A DNA stretch of 64,000 bases from Adhaeribacter arboris (GTDB lineage: Bacteria; Bacteroidota; Bacteroidia; Cytophagales; Hymenobacteraceae). Position numbers and translations under genes: made by a program. The stretch covers positions 4,030,001 through 4,094,000 of the forward strand of contig NZ_PYFT01000001.1 in the NCBI RefSeq assembly GCF_003023845.1, given 5' to 3'. Of this stretch, positions 36,269-45,682 are shown piece after piece. Under the pieces are notes generated by a model, which worked only from the letters and a program-made list of their open reading frames with translations, made no database searches and was not told the origin of the DNA. Within the stretch, counting starts at the first letter, position 1. Each line of letters begins with the position of its first letter.

Positions 36269-36658
36269 TTATTCCCGGCAACCGGCAAAGGAACGCGACT
36301 TAGTGTAAAAAACCGAGAAATCAGCGAAAGCCCGGTTGGTGGTTACAAATAAAACATGGTCGGCAAAATCGTGTGCCGGAGCGGGATACCACAAACCGGG
36401 CTTATCGGCAAATAGCTTATTTTCTTCTTTAAAAACTACCAGGTTAGCAAAAGCTTCTTCCGTTTCCAGGTAAACCACATAATGAGCCAGGCTTTTATAT
36501 TTTGGATCAGATGTTAGAAACACGGAGCCATAGATGCGGCAAAAATCCGGTTCCCTATTTAATTCCGTAGTATTTTCTTTAGGAATATATCTAGATGAAA
36601 CTGCTACGGAAGGAGGTAATACCAAAAACAAAATGGACAACAATAAACTCACCAACAT
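36269..36658 (-). CDS. DUF6150-like exported protein
   Basis: A 129-residue protein with an N-terminal hydrophobic signal MLVSLLLSILFLVLPPSVAV. It then has CRIYGSVFLTSDP and three repeats of a pattern with FA(N/D)xxVF and FAD, as in LFADKPGLWY and FADFSVFYTKS, ending SFAGCR. This matches a Bacteroidota-specific family (DUF6150) of unknown role. The two cysteines at the ends could form a disulfide in the periplasm. It lies between tpiA and prmA on the same strand. Confidence 0.75.
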   Translation of the reverse strand: MLVSLLLSILFLVLPPSVAVSSRYIPKENTTELNREPDFCRIYGSVFLTSDPKYKSLAHYVVYLETEEAFANLVVFKEENKLFADKPGLWYPAPAHDFADHVLFVTTNRAFADFSVFYTKSRSFAGCRE

Positions 36659-36691
36659 AGCTCTAAATTAGAAAGAAGTACCCTTTAAACC

Positions 36692-36722
36692 AAAAAAAAT
36701 ACCCGGACGTTCATGCCCGGGC
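36692..36722 (-). terminator. Terminator of tpiA
   Basis: A 7-bp GC-rich stem with two G-T pairs (36701-36707 with 36716-36722) that on the minus strand ends in a T run of eight. Confidence 0.8.
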
Positions 36723-36761
36723 GCTAGTATTGCCAAAAATATACCAATTGTATTATTTGTA

Positions 36762-37523
36762 TCAGAAGGATTTTACGATATCGGTAAAATCGCGGGATTT
36801 TAAAGAAGCTCCGCCAATTAAACCACCGTCTACATCTAGTTGCGAAAATAACTCACGGGCATTACTTGGGTTAGCGCTGCCGCCGTACAAAATGGTAGTA
36901 TCCAGCGCGGCCTGCGCATCGTAATGGCGGGCAATTTGTTCCCGGATAAAAGCATGTACTTCCTGAGCCTGCGCACTGGTGGCGGTTCTGCCGGTACCAA
37001 TCGCCCAAACTGGTTCGTACGCAATGACAACATTTGCAAATTCTTCGTTACTTAAATGAAAAAGGCCTTCTTTTAGTTGCGTTTGAATAATTTGAAAAGT
37101 TAAATCCTGCTCCCGTTGTTCTAACGATTCGCCGACGCAAAAAATAGGTTTAAGGCCTTGTTTTAAAGCAGTTTTAACTTTGGCTTCTAATAATTGGTTA
37201 TCTTCCAGAAAATACTGGCGGCGCTCGCTATGGCCCAGAATAACGTATTCCACTCCCACTGATTTCAGCATAGCCGCCGATACTTCACCGGTATAAGCGC
37301 CGCTTTCGTTTTGATGACAATTTTGGGCCCCCAGTTTTACTTTGTCGTTGCCTGCCAGAGCTTTCCCGATACCAGCCAAAAAAGGAAATGGTGGACAAAC
37401 TACTACGATTGCATCATTATTTACTTCGTCTTGCACCATATTGGTGATTTCGGATACCAGCGATAGACCTTCGTCGTAGGTCTTGTTCATTTTCCAGTTA
37501 CCAGCCACTATTTTCTTTCTCAT
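36762..37523 (-). CDS. tpiA: Triosephosphate isomerase
   Basis: Interconverts dihydroxyacetone phosphate and glyceraldehyde 3-phosphate in glycolysis. The 253 residues contain the catalytic lysine in NWKMN, the histidine in VILGHSERR, the glutamate in VIAYEPVWAIGTG and the phosphate loop LYGGSANPSN followed by GGLIGGASL. All catalytic residues are in place. It is a monocistronic gene with its own terminator. Confidence 0.97.
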   Translation of the reverse strand: MRKKIVAGNWKMNKTYDEGLSLVSEITNMVQDEVNNDAIVVVCPPFPFLAGIGKALAGNDKVKLGAQNCHQNESGAYTGEVSAAMLKSVGVEYVILGHSERRQYFLEDNQLLEAKVKTALKQGLKPIFCVGESLEQREQDLTFQIIQTQLKEGLFHLSNEEFANVVIAYEPVWAIGTGRTATSAQAQEVHAFIREQIARHYDAQAALDTTILYGGSANPSNARELFSQLDVDGGLIGGASLKSRDFTDIVKSF

Positions 37524-37659
37524 GTCTTGGTTTCGTTGTTAGTTGCTCGTTATAAGTTGTTCGATTCGCGCGTAAGATTACGGATTTTACGGGAAATTTC
37601 TAAAACTAGCAGCCCGATTCTCTAAACAGCTGCGAAAAAATATGGCTCGGAGGCCTGCT

Positions 37660-38358
37660 TTAGATAAGGATGAATCCAACTTTAAAACCTAATCCTAAAT
37701 GTATCCGGCTAAAGGTACCTTCCCGCTTATCTACCGGCTCAATATAAAAATCAACGGGCGGGTCGTACTCGCGCAATTCTGCCTTAAAGGTATGATGGTC
37801 TATTTTAATCCGCCGCAAGCCGGGCCCGACAAAAACATCCAGCAATAATCTACGGAGAACCGTATATTCTAAACCTACTTTTAAACAAACTCCCTGCATT
37901 TTCCGGGTTACATCCGAGTATTCATAATGATAGGCATCTTCGTCTTTTAAGAGCCAATCATCCTTTTTCCGGTATTTTTCCGGACCAAAAAAGATTTCGC
38001 TGCTAAAATAAGGTCTGGATTTTTCGTTGGCTTTAACCCAAGCGGGCGGCATAAAATACTTTACTTCGGCTCTGATTCTATGGTACTCGTGCTGCTCCGA
38101 TTGAAGATCCGGGTTGGTATAAATTTGCTCAGCCAGCTTTTTATAGGGCAAACCATAATCCACGGAAAAGCCCAGCCGGTTTTTAATATTTGCTTGTACG
38201 CCTAACTGGATGGTAGCCGCTCTTGGGTCTAGTAAACTCAAGGGGGAAACCCGAAATTGGAAACCAATATTTTTTTGCTCCTGGGCCGCAGTTAAACGGC
38301 AAAGCAGCATTAAAAGAAAAGAAAAATAGCTTACAAGATATATTTTTTTCATTGTCAA
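37660..38358 (-). CDS. DUF3575-like outer-membrane barrel protein
   Basis: A 232-residue exported protein with a signal peptide (MKKIYLVSYFSFLLMLLCRL, cleaved near AAQ). It has the strand pattern of small outer-membrane barrels, with SPLSLLDPRAATIQLGVQ, VGLEYTVLRRLLLDVFVGPG and a terminal IHLGLGFKVGFIL strand. The family, DUF3575-like, is my best guess. Function unknown. It is the last ordinary-composition gene before the AT-rich island. Confidence 0.65.
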   Translation of the reverse strand: MTMKKIYLVSYFSFLLMLLCRLTAAQEQKNIGFQFRVSPLSLLDPRAATIQLGVQANIKNRLGFSVDYGLPYKKLAEQIYTNPDLQSEQHEYHRIRAEVKYFMPPAWVKANEKSRPYFSSEIFFGPEKYRKKDDWLLKDEDAYHYEYSDVTRKMQGVCLKVGLEYTVLRRLLLDVFVGPGLRRIKIDHHTFKAELREYDPPVDFYIEPVDKREGTFSRIHLGLGFKVGFILI

Positions 38359-38714
38359 AGGCTTAGGAACAAACCTAAATTCTTAACTTCAGTAAAAAGA
38401 GATTTGATTAAAATTTAATCATCTGAATCAGTATCTTCCTATAAAAATTGCTTTTGATCCAACTTCCAGTTTTATCGACCATTATTTTCTTTCTCATACT
38501 TTACTGAAGTTGTTAGATACTTATTATCAATAGTTTTGTGAATCAGTTTACGGATTTTACCCAGGAATGCCTAGAAGTTTGTTGAAGAAACTATAATAAT
38601 GGATTCAATAAAATATACAATTATAATATTAGTAACTCTTTGGAAAAAACTACACTAGAGTGCTAATTGAAATTATTAGATCAAGCTATAATAATTAACT
38701 TATTTGATAATAGT
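38359..38714. other. AT-rich region upstream of the SIR2 gene
   Basis: Marks a sharp fall in GC. AACTTCAGTAAA (38385-38396) and TTTACTGAAGTT (38500-38511) form a 12-bp inverted repeat 103 bases apart, and GATTAAA-A-TTTAATC lies between them. No coding frame and no exact promoter box are seen. Confidence 0.5.
38385..38511. repeat. Segment bounded by 12-bp inverted repeats
   Basis: Perfect 12-bp arms (38385-38396 and 38500-38511) enclose 103 bases. It could be a small inverted-repeat element or a remnant at the edge of the acquired island. No target duplication was recognised. Confidence 0.4.
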
Positions 38715-40616
38715 ATGAATTCAGCACATTTGTCTGCCTTATTCAATAAAATAAGAAATGAAGATGTTACTTTCTGGGTTGGAGCTGGCTTTTCTTTATA
38801 CGCAGGATATAAATCCGGGATTGCCTTAAAAGAATATTTGTTTGATAACTTAAGCAAAGAAGAACAGCTATATATTAATCTTAACTTAGAATTTACTCAA
38901 TTTATGGAAAAATATATAGAATTAAAAGGTAGCAAAAATTCTTTAATTGAAAGTCTAAAAACTTTATATTTAGAACAGTCTCCTAAAAGTATTGTTTACC
39001 ATAAAAAGTTAGCAAACGTACCTCACGTAAAGGATATTATTACAACTAATTATGATCGGCTTTTTGAACTTGCTTATGTAGATAAGTTAGAAGTAATTTA
39101 TAAACAAGAACAAATTCCATTGATAAACAAGAACAAAAAAAGACTTTTTAAAATTCACGGAGATTTAGCCGACCCGCTATCAATTATAATTTCAGAAACA
39201 GATTATAAGAGAGCTGCGAGTGAACAAAGAACAAATCTTATATGGCCCATTATTCAAGAAAGTATAATAACTAAATCAATTGTCTTCATTGGTTATAATT
39301 TAGAAGATTCAGATATAAATAAACTATTTAATAATATTCGAAAGCAATTGAAAAACTTAAAAAAAGAACAGTTTTTTATTGCTCCAAATATATCAACTTC
39401 AAAAATAAAAAATTTAAAGGAGTATGGAATTAAATACATAAACCTTAAAGGTGAAGATTTTATTGACGAGTTAATTAAGAATATAAATCATAATCTAATA
39501 TCTGATTATGACAAAGAGAGAATAAGTGAGAAGACTCTTAAAGATTACCTACAGCCTCATCAGCTTGAACCATCCTTGATTGTTGAAAATAATAAATACA
39601 GAATTAGTGGACTTAAAAATAAAAACCCTCAAGCTAATTTATTAAATGTTAAATTAGACTTAAATGAGATGGTTTCAAATAAGTTCAATGATTTTATACA
39701 TGGAAAATCTTCAAACAATATTAGGATTTCAAATAAAGATGTAAAAGACATTCAAGCATTTATAGGTGACATAAGAATAATAGATGGAACCGATTTTTCA
39801 TTTTTAGAATTAAAAATTCATCCAAATTTTGAATCAAAAGTAGCTTTTTTATTTCTAGAGACAGATACAGAACTTGAAGATATTCCATTAAAGGTCTATT
39901 ATTCTGAAAATAATGTTAAGTGCATGATTGAGTTTTCAAAGTCAAAGCTAACTATTTTTTTAAGTAATATTAGACCTGACTCATCATATATAAACTTTAA
40001 ATTTGACAATAGTGATGGATATTCTACTACTAGAGAAGAATTAAGAATTTATACGTTGCTTTATAATATATCTAAAGGTCAAAGGTTTAAAGCTATATTT
40101 CCCGAAGGGCAATCATTTGAAGGTGTAATTTCAGGAAATAAAAAAGTATTTGACGAAGCAAATTATTTAAAAGATTACTTTACCAAATTAAAAATAATTG
40201 AAAATAATTTTGGTTTTAGATTTGAGTTTATTGATGCTATTTCTGAGTCTACCTACAATTTAGTCAATAATTTAGTTAAAGTTATAGAGGATGGATATTT
40301 TGTGTATACAATAGATAAAGAACTTACTCTTGAGTTCAAAACAAAAACAAAATTCAATTGGAATCAAATTAGTATAAAAACCATTAAAATAACATTCACC
40401 TCAGAACCGATATCTATAAATCTAAATAATAAAAAAATCGAATTGGGTTATAAAATATACACTATAACTAACCCAGTTGTAGTTCACGATAACCAGACGA
40501 AATATGATCGGGTAAAAGTTAAAAATTTCCCTATTGGAATACATGTAAGCTTTAAATCTTCTTTAAATGAAATAGAAAAAGCAAATCGACCTTTTTTACT
40601 TACTATTGAAGATTAA
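38715..40616 (+). CDS. SIR2-domain protein with unknown C-terminal domain, candidate phage-defence effector
   Basis: The ATG at 38715 gives 633 residues. A TTG at 38667 could add 16. Residues 1 to about 255 are a SIR2-like NAD-binding domain: FWVGAGFS (20-27), DIITTNYDRLFE (107-118), KIHGD (146-150, likely catalytic His148) and IVFIGYNLEDSD (189-200). SIR2 domains in phage-defence proteins such as ThsA and the DSR proteins destroy NAD. Residues about 285-633 look rich in beta-strands and match nothing I know; they could sense a phage product. Codon and base use are far more AT-rich than either neighbour, and the gene stands alone, so recent transfer is likely. Defence is inferred from domain and context. 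Confidence 0.85.
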   Translation: MNSAHLSALFNKIRNEDVTFWVGAGFSLYAGYKSGIALKEYLFDNLSKEEQLYINLNLEFTQFMEKYIELKGSKNSLIESLKTLYLEQSPKSIVYHKKLANVPHVKDIITTNYDRLFELAYVDKLEVIYKQEQIPLINKNKKRLFKIHGDLADPLSIIISETDYKRAASEQRTNLIWPIIQESIITKSIVFIGYNLEDSDINKLFNNIRKQLKNLKKEQFFIAPNISTSKIKNLKEYGIKYINLKGEDFIDELIKNINHNLISDYDKERISEKTLKDYLQPHQLEPSLIVENNKYRISGLKNKNPQANLLNVKLDLNEMVSNKFNDFIHGKSSNNIRISNKDVKDIQAFIGDIRIIDGTDFSFLELKIHPNFESKVAFLFLETDTELEDIPLKVYYSENNVKCMIEFSKSKLTIFLSNIRPDSSYINFKFDNSDGYSTTREELRIYTLLYNISKGQRFKAIFPEGQSFEGVISGNKKVFDEANYLKDYFTKLKIIENNFGFRFEFIDAISESTYNLVNNLVKVIEDGYFVYTIDKELTLEFKTKTKFNWNQISIKTIKITFTSEPISINLNNKKIELGYKIYTITNPVVVHDNQTKYDRVKVKNFPIGIHVSFKSSLNEIEKANRPFLLTIED

Positions 40617-40663
40617 ATAATTTATTTTATTAATAACTTCAGATGTAAACTTAACTTGTTAAT

Positions 40664-43477
40664 CTAAACGAGCTTTTCCCGCAAATAATCGGCGGTGGCG
40701 TTACCTTCTAATTTTACCATTTCTTCGGGAGTACCTTCAAATAATAAATGACCACCATTGGTGCCACCTTCCGGGCCCATATCAATAATCCAGTCGGCGC
40801 ATTTAATAATATCCATGTTGTGCTCAATAATAACCACGGAATTTCCTTTATCAATGAGCGCGTTAATGGCGGTTAGCAGTTTGTTGATATCGTGAAAGTG
40901 CAGTCCGGTGGAAGGTTCGTCGAAAATAAACAAAATGCCTTCGGAATGAGCGGTGGCTCCTTTCGTTAAAAAAGAAGCCAATTTTACCCGTTGTGCTTCG
41001 CCGCCGGAAAGCGTATTAGAAGATTGCCCCAATCGGATATATCCCAAACCTACGTCATCGAGCGGCTTTAATTTCTCAATGATTTTCGGCTGTTCTTTAA
41101 AGAACTGGATGCTGTCGGCAATCGTCATGTCAAGCACCTCGGCTATGTTTTTATCGTGGTACTTAATTTCGAGAATGTCTTGTTTGAATTTCTGCCCGTG
41201 ACAGGCCTCGCAGGTAAGGTAAATATCGGCCATAAACTGCATTTCAATTTTCACCTGGCCTTCCCCCTGGCACACTTCGCAGCGGCCACCCTCAATGTTA
41301 AACGAAAAATGCGACGGCTTTAAGCCCCGGGCTTTGGCCAGCGGCTGGTCGGCAAATAAGGAGCGGATAGCGTCGTACGCTTTTACGTAGGTAACCGGGT
41401 TAGAACGCGATGACTTGCCGATTGGATTCTGGTCCACGAACTCTACGTGCGAAATTTTACTGTAGCTGCCCTGAATTTTATCGAATTTACCGGTGGCATC
41501 GGAGTGACCGCCAAGTACTTTTGCCAAGGCCGGATGCAGAATACGTTTAATAAGCGTAGACTTACCCGAACCACTCACGCCGGTTATAACGGTCATTACA
41601 TCCAGCGGAAATTTTACGGTAATATTCTTGAGATTATTCTCGCGGGCACCCACAATCTCAATGGTGTTACGCCACTGGCGGCGCTTTACCGGCACTTCTA
41701 CCTGGCGTTTGCCGTTTAAATATTGCGCCGTATACGTTTCGGTAGATTTTAGCATTTCCGGATAAGTGCCTTGAAACATAAGATTACCGCCACCCGAACC
41801 CGCTTCCGGACCAATATCAATAATCTGGTCAGCAATTTCCATCATTTTTTCTTCGTGCTCTACCACAATTACGGTATTACCAATTTTCTGGAGTGAGCGC
41901 AAAACGCCAATTAACTGCTCGGCATCGCGCGGGTGCAGACCAATACTGGGCTCGTCCAGAATATACATAGAACCTACCAAGGCACTACCCAAAGAAGTTG
42001 CCAGGTTAATACGCTGCGACTCTCCACCGGATAAAGTAGACGATAAACGATTTAAAGTAAGATATCCTAAACCTACCCGCACCAAATAGCTTAAGCGGTT
42101 GGTAATTTCTATTACTAAGCGGTCGGCTACCTGCAATTCGTGTTCGGTTAACTGGATGTTTTGGAAAAATTCCAGAACGCCGGTAATTGGTTTTAAAAGT
42201 AAATCGGTAATGCTGGTACCGTTAATTTTTACGTAGCTCGCATCTTTACGCAAGCGCGTTCCCCGGCAATCGGGGCAGGTGGTGCGGCCCCGGTAGCGGC
42301 TGAGCATTACGCGGTATTGTATTTTATGCGTTTGCGCCTGCACGTGCGCAAAAAAAGCATCCAACCCATCAAAGTACTGATTACCCGTCCAGAGCAGCTG
42401 CCTTTGTTCTTCGGTAAGTTCGTTGTAAGGCCGGTGAATGGGAAAATCGAAACGAATGCCGTTTTTAATTAAAGGAACCTGCCATTCGCTCATTTTTTCG
42501 GTCCGCCAGGGCGCAATGGCTCCCTCGTACACGCTTAGGGTTTTATCCGGAATAACTAAATCTTCATCAATACCTAATACATTACCAAAACCTTCGCAAC
42601 GCTGGCAGGCCCCGTAAGGATTATTAAACGAGAAAAAATTAACCGATGGCTCTTCAAAAGTCATTCCGTCGAGTTCAAATTTATTGGAGAAAACGCGTTT
42701 TTGGTCGCCGTATAGAACGTGGCATTCGCCGTGGCCTTCGAAAAAAGCGGTTTGTACCGAATCGGAAATCCGGAATTGTAGATCTTCGTCGTCTTTACGC
42801 AATACGGCCCGGTCTACCAGTACATACACGTCGCCGGTTATATCGGCGGCATCGGCACTAATAACATCTTCAATAAATAAAACCTGGTCGTTATTGTAAA
42901 TCCGGGAGTACCCTTTTTGCAGAAGTAAGTCAAGCTCTTTGGTCAGTTTTCGGTCGGGCTGTACTTGTAGGGGGGCTAGAATTACTATCCGGCTGCCATC
43001 TTCTAAATTAAAAATAAAGTCAACCACATCGGCTACATTATCTTTGCGTACCTGGTTTCCGGAAATTGGCGAAATAGTTTTTCCAATGCGGGCATATAAC
43101 AGCTTAAGATAATCGTAGATTTCGGTGCTGGTACCTACCGTAGAGCGGTTATTTTTAATACTTACTTTTTGTTCAATGGCAATCGCCGGACTAATGCCGC
43201 GAATATAATCTACGTCGGGTTTGTCCATGCGGCCCAAAAACTGGCGGGCGTAGGAGCTGAGGCTTTCCACGTACATCCGCTGCCCTTCGGCGTATAAGGT
43301 ATCGAAGGCTAACGACGATTTACCTGAGCCGGATAACCCAGTTACCACAATAAACTGGTTACGCGGCAAGGCTACGCTTAAGTTTTTAAGATTGTGTACG
43401 CGTGCGCCTTTAATTATAATGAATTCCTTCGGGTCAAGGGTATCTATATCGGTTTGATGGATAGTTGCTGTTGTCAT
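40664..43477 (-). CDS. uvrA: Excinuclease ABC subunit A
   Basis: Damage-recognition ATPase of nucleotide excision repair. The 937 residues have the normal two-ABC layout: Walker [10 protein letters not shown] near the N-terminus and GVSGSGKST in the second half. Zinc-finger cysteine pairs are CQRC/CPDC and [20 protein letters not shown], with two LSGGE signatures ([10 protein letters not shown] and [10 protein letters not shown]). It is complete and no other uvr gene is in the window. Confidence 0.97.
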   Translation of the reverse strand: MTTATIHQTDIDTLDPKEFIIIKGARVHNLKNLSVALPRNQFIVVTGLSGSGKSSLAFDTLYAEGQRMYVESLSSYARQFLGRMDKPDVDYIRGISPAIAIEQKVSIKNNRSTVGTSTEIYDYLKLLYARIGKTISPISGNQVRKDNVADVVDFIFNLEDGSRIVILAPLQVQPDRKLTKELDLLLQKGYSRIYNNDQVLFIEDVISADAADITGDVYVLVDRAVLRKDDEDLQFRISDSVQTAFFEGHGECHVLYGDQKRVFSNKFELDGMTFEEPSVNFFSFNNPYGACQRCEGFGNVLGIDEDLVIPDKTLSVYEGAIAPWRTEKMSEWQVPLIKNGIRFDFPIHRPYNELTEEQRQLLWTGNQYFDGLDAFFAHVQAQTHKIQYRVMLSRYRGRTTCPDCRGTRLRKDASYVKINGTSITDLLLKPITGVLEFFQNIQLTEHELQVADRLVIEITNRLSYLVRVGLGYLTLNRLSSTLSGGESQRINLATSLGSALVGSMYILDEPSIGLHPRDAEQLIGVLRSLQKIGNTVIVVEHEEKMMEIADQIIDIGPEAGSGGGNLMFQGTYPEMLKSTETYTAQYLNGKRQVEVPVKRRQWRNTIEIVGARENNLKNITVKFPLDVMTVITGVSGSGKSTLIKRILHPALAKVLGGHSDATGKFDKIQGSYSKISHVEFVDQNPIGKSSRSNPVTYVKAYDAIRSLFADQPLAKARGLKPSHFSFNIEGGRCEVCQGEGQVKIEMQFMADIYLTCEACHGQKFKQDILEIKYHDKNIAEVLDMTIADSIQFFKEQPKIIEKLKPLDDVGLGYIRLGQSSNTLSGGEAQRVKLASFLTKGATAHSEGILFIFDEPSTGLHFHDINKLLTAINALIDKGNSVVIIEHNMDIIKCADWIIDMGPEGGTNGGHLLFEGTPEEMVKLEGNATADYLREKLV

Positions 43478-43559
43478 AGAATTGGGAAGGCCGCTACGAG
43501 TAAGTACGGCTACAGAAGAAACAAAAGAATGCCGTAAAAAATTACCTGGCTTTAAAACG

Positions 43560-43567
43560 CAAAATTA
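43560..43567 (-). promoter_or_regulatory. Minus-7 promoter box of uvrA
   Basis: TAATTTTG on the minus strand, about 80 bases upstream of the uvrA ATG. No clear TTG at the expected distance. Confidence 0.45.
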
Positions 43568-43648
43568 CAAATACGCAGGCAGATTAAGAAGGGTCGCTTC
43601 ATTATTCTTAAGAGTAGTTTTGTAGAACGTATTGGGTATAACAAGTAC

Positions 43649-43679
43649 TTGCTTCTATTTTTCAGTTTAGGTAATTTTG
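43649..43679 (+). promoter_or_regulatory. Promoter of the bTHX gene
   Basis: TTG (43649-43651), a 20-base spacer and TAATTTTG (43672-43679), the same geometry as the tRNA-His promoter. It predicts a leader of about 55 bases. Confidence 0.7.
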
Positions 43680-43741
43680 CAACTACTGTTTGCTTTTAAC
43701 GTAAATTTTATTTCGTTCATCATCTAACACAAACTACCATA

Positions 43742-43897
43742 ATGGGAAAAGGAGATATAAAATCCAAAAAAGGCAAAATTACGAAAGGCAGTTTTGGCAA
43801 TAGCCGTCCGCACAAAGTAAAAAAGAACACCGCACCTAAAAAAGAAACCGGCATTGTAGGCAAAATTGTAGAAAAGGTAAAGGATATAATTAAGTAG
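43742..43897 (+). CDS. Small ribosomal subunit protein bTHX
   Basis: A 51-residue, strongly basic protein, MGKGDIKSKKGKITKGSFGN followed by SRPHKVKKNTAPKK and a short C-terminal helix. The MGKGDxK(S/T)KxGKIxxGSxGxxRPxK pattern is that of the Bacteroidota bTHX (Thx) family, which binds the head of the 30S subunit. The C-terminal KETGIVGKIVEKVKDIIK extension is longer than in the Thermus protein. It has a strong promoter and a strong terminator, as expected for a ribosomal protein gene. Confidence 0.88.
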   Translation: MGKGDIKSKKGKITKGSFGNSRPHKVKKNTAPKKETGIVGKIVEKVKDIIK

Positions 43898-43962
43898 AAT
43901 CACGGATTACCGCCGATTACTCGGATTTTATTTATAATTCCGTAGCTTTTATTTGCCATTTT

Positions 43963-43997
43963 AAAGAGCCACCCTGAGAAAATCAGGGTGGCTCTTT
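43963..43997. terminator. Bidirectional terminator between bTHX and the MFS gene
   Basis: A perfect 15-bp stem (43963-43977 with 43983-43997) and a 5-base loop GAAAA between convergent genes. Confidence 0.92.
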
Positions 43998-44099
43998 TGA
44001 TTTTTTGAAATTTTATCTTTACGGGAATATTCTATTTAATTTATTTACGAGAGTAGAACTTGAATCCAGGTAATCTGTGAAGCCCGTTTAATCCGCAAT

Positions 44100-45350
44100 T
44101 CAGAGATTCAGTTTTCTTAGTTTATCGGCTTTAAAAGCAGTAATGCCTACTACCAGCAATGTCATGCAGCCGCCAAAAACTACCGAAGAAACAACCCCCA
44201 TCAGTTTTGCCACCGCACCCGACTCGAAAGAGCCAATTTCGTTGGAAGAACCCACAAAGATATTATTGACTGATGATACCCGGCCTTTCATGTGTTCGGG
44301 AGTTAAGGTTTGCATGAGCGTAGACCGGATAATCACACTAATAGAATCGAACACCCCGCTTAAGCCTAATAATAACAGCGAAAAGTAAAAATTAGTAGAT
44401 AAGCCAAACAAAATCATACATACTCCAAAACCCGCCACGCACAATAACATTTTTTTGCCGGCATCTATTTTTATGGGATGATGGGTAATATAAACCGCCA
44501 TGGCCACCGAACCCAAAGCCGGAGCGGCCCGCAAAAAACCTAAGCCTTGGGGACCCGTGTGCAAAATTTCGGAAGCAAAAATAGGCAATAAAGCCACCGC
44601 CCCACCAAACAAAACCGCAAATAAATCCAAGGAGATAGCGCTTAAAATAACCTGATTATTAAACACAAACCGGATTCCGGAAAGCAGACTTTCTTTAATG
44701 GGCAAACGTTGGGTATTTTCGGGCAAAGGCTTGGCAGCAATTAAAAAGAAAAATAATAAAGCCATCAGCGTTAACCCTACATCGGCACTGTACGACGCCT
44801 GAACGCCAAAGAATCCGTAGAGTAAGCCGCCAATGGCCGGGCCAGCCACAGAGGCTCCCTGCCAGGTTGTGCTCGACCAGCTAACCGCATTTATATACCA
44901 GGTTTTATCAGGCAATAATTGCGGCATAAACGAGAAAGTAGCTGGTCCGAAAAACCCCCGGGCAATTCCGCTTAGAAATATAACCGAGTAAATAGGAATG
45001 GTGCCCAAAACTGCCATGCTCTGGTGAATATTAAAAGAATATACCAGCAAAGCCGAAGAACATACCAGCAATACCAACACACACGTAATAATAATTTTTT
45101 TCCGGCTGGTGCTATCGGCTACGTGGCCGGCGTATAGCGCTACTATTATAGAAGGGATTGCTTCGGCTAAACCAATTAAACCTAAAGCCAAAGGGTCTTG
45201 GGTTAGATCATAAATTTGCCAACCTACTATTACCGATTGAATTTGTAAGGCCAGCGTTAAACTTAAGCGAGCCAAAACAAACAACCGAAACTCCGGTATT
45301 TTTAAAACCGCGTAGGGGTCGTGTTTTACGGCACTTTTTTCTATTCCCAT
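44100..45350 (-). CDS. MFS transporter, EntS-like (MFS_3) exporter
   Basis: A 416-residue inner-membrane protein with about twelve spans. It has the RLSLTLALQIQSVIVGWQIYDLT start and an AGHVADSTSRKKIII motif A between spans 2 and 3, typical of the MFS_3 group that includes the enterobactin exporter EntS. It probably exports a small molecule using the proton gradient. No siderophore genes are nearby, so the substrate is unknown. A hairpin (45369-45402) lies just upstream of its start. Confidence 0.88.
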   Translation of the reverse strand: MGIEKSAVKHDPYAVLKIPEFRLFVLARLSLTLALQIQSVIVGWQIYDLTQDPLALGLIGLAEAIPSIIVALYAGHVADSTSRKKIIITCVLVLLVCSSALLVYSFNIHQSMAVLGTIPIYSVIFLSGIARGFFGPATFSFMPQLLPDKTWYINAVSWSSTTWQGASVAGPAIGGLLYGFFGVQASYSADVGLTLMALLFFFLIAAKPLPENTQRLPIKESLLSGIRFVFNNQVILSAISLDLFAVLFGGAVALLPIFASEILHTGPQGLGFLRAAPALGSVAMAVYITHHPIKIDAGKKMLLCVAGFGVCMILFGLSTNFYFSLLLLGLSGVFDSISVIIRSTLMQTLTPEHMKGRVSSVNNIFVGSSNEIGSFESGAVAKLMGVVSSVVFGGCMTLLVVGITAFKADKLRKLNL

Positions 45351-45368
45351 GTAACTTATTTTAACATG

Positions 45369-45402
45369 TACCGGGTGCGTTTTGCTCTAAACGTACCCGG
45401 TA
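45369..45402. promoter_or_regulatory. 14-bp hairpin upstream of the MFS gene
   Basis: TACCGGGTGCGTTT (45369-45382) pairs with AAACGTACCCGGTA (45389-45402) with one G-T pair and a 6-base loop. Lying 18 bases before the MFS start, it could be an operator or a 5' leader structure. Confidence 0.4.
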
Positions 45403-45434
45403 AAATACAGACTAACTAAAAAAATGCAGGCATG

Positions 45435-45462
45435 GTTGCTTTTTTTATTTTTAAAAAGCAAC
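45435..45462. repeat. 10-bp AT-rich inverted repeat
   Basis: GTTGCTTTTT and AAAAAGCAAC with an 8-base spacer. It could be a weak two-way terminator or operator. Nothing more can be said. Confidence 0.3.
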
Positions 45463-45682
45463 TCGTTGCTGATTAATGCCAACTTGTTTTCAGGAATTCT
45501 TAGATAATCCGGAATATTTTTCTGCAATAATTGTAATACATAAATTTTATTGTAATACTTCTTTTATTTAAAAAGTTAGAAGCGTTTACGGAATTATTTG
45601 CTAAATTTTAAACTAAAAATCAGTTTCACTTAAACTAATTATTTAAAAATCTTACCTTTATCTCCTAATAATTTTATTGCTC

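Larger units (their letters stand above)
45351..45682. other. Divergent intergenic region with two hairpins
   Basis: Holds hairpins at 45369-45402 and 45435-45462. A TACCTTTA sequence near 45656 differs by one base from the minus-7 consensus and could serve the RarD-like gene. No RNA gene is seen. Confidence 0.5.

Noticed and set aside
37557-37575. A TGTTCGATTC stretch resembling a tRNA T loop
   Set aside because: No acceptor, D or anticodon arms can be drawn around it.
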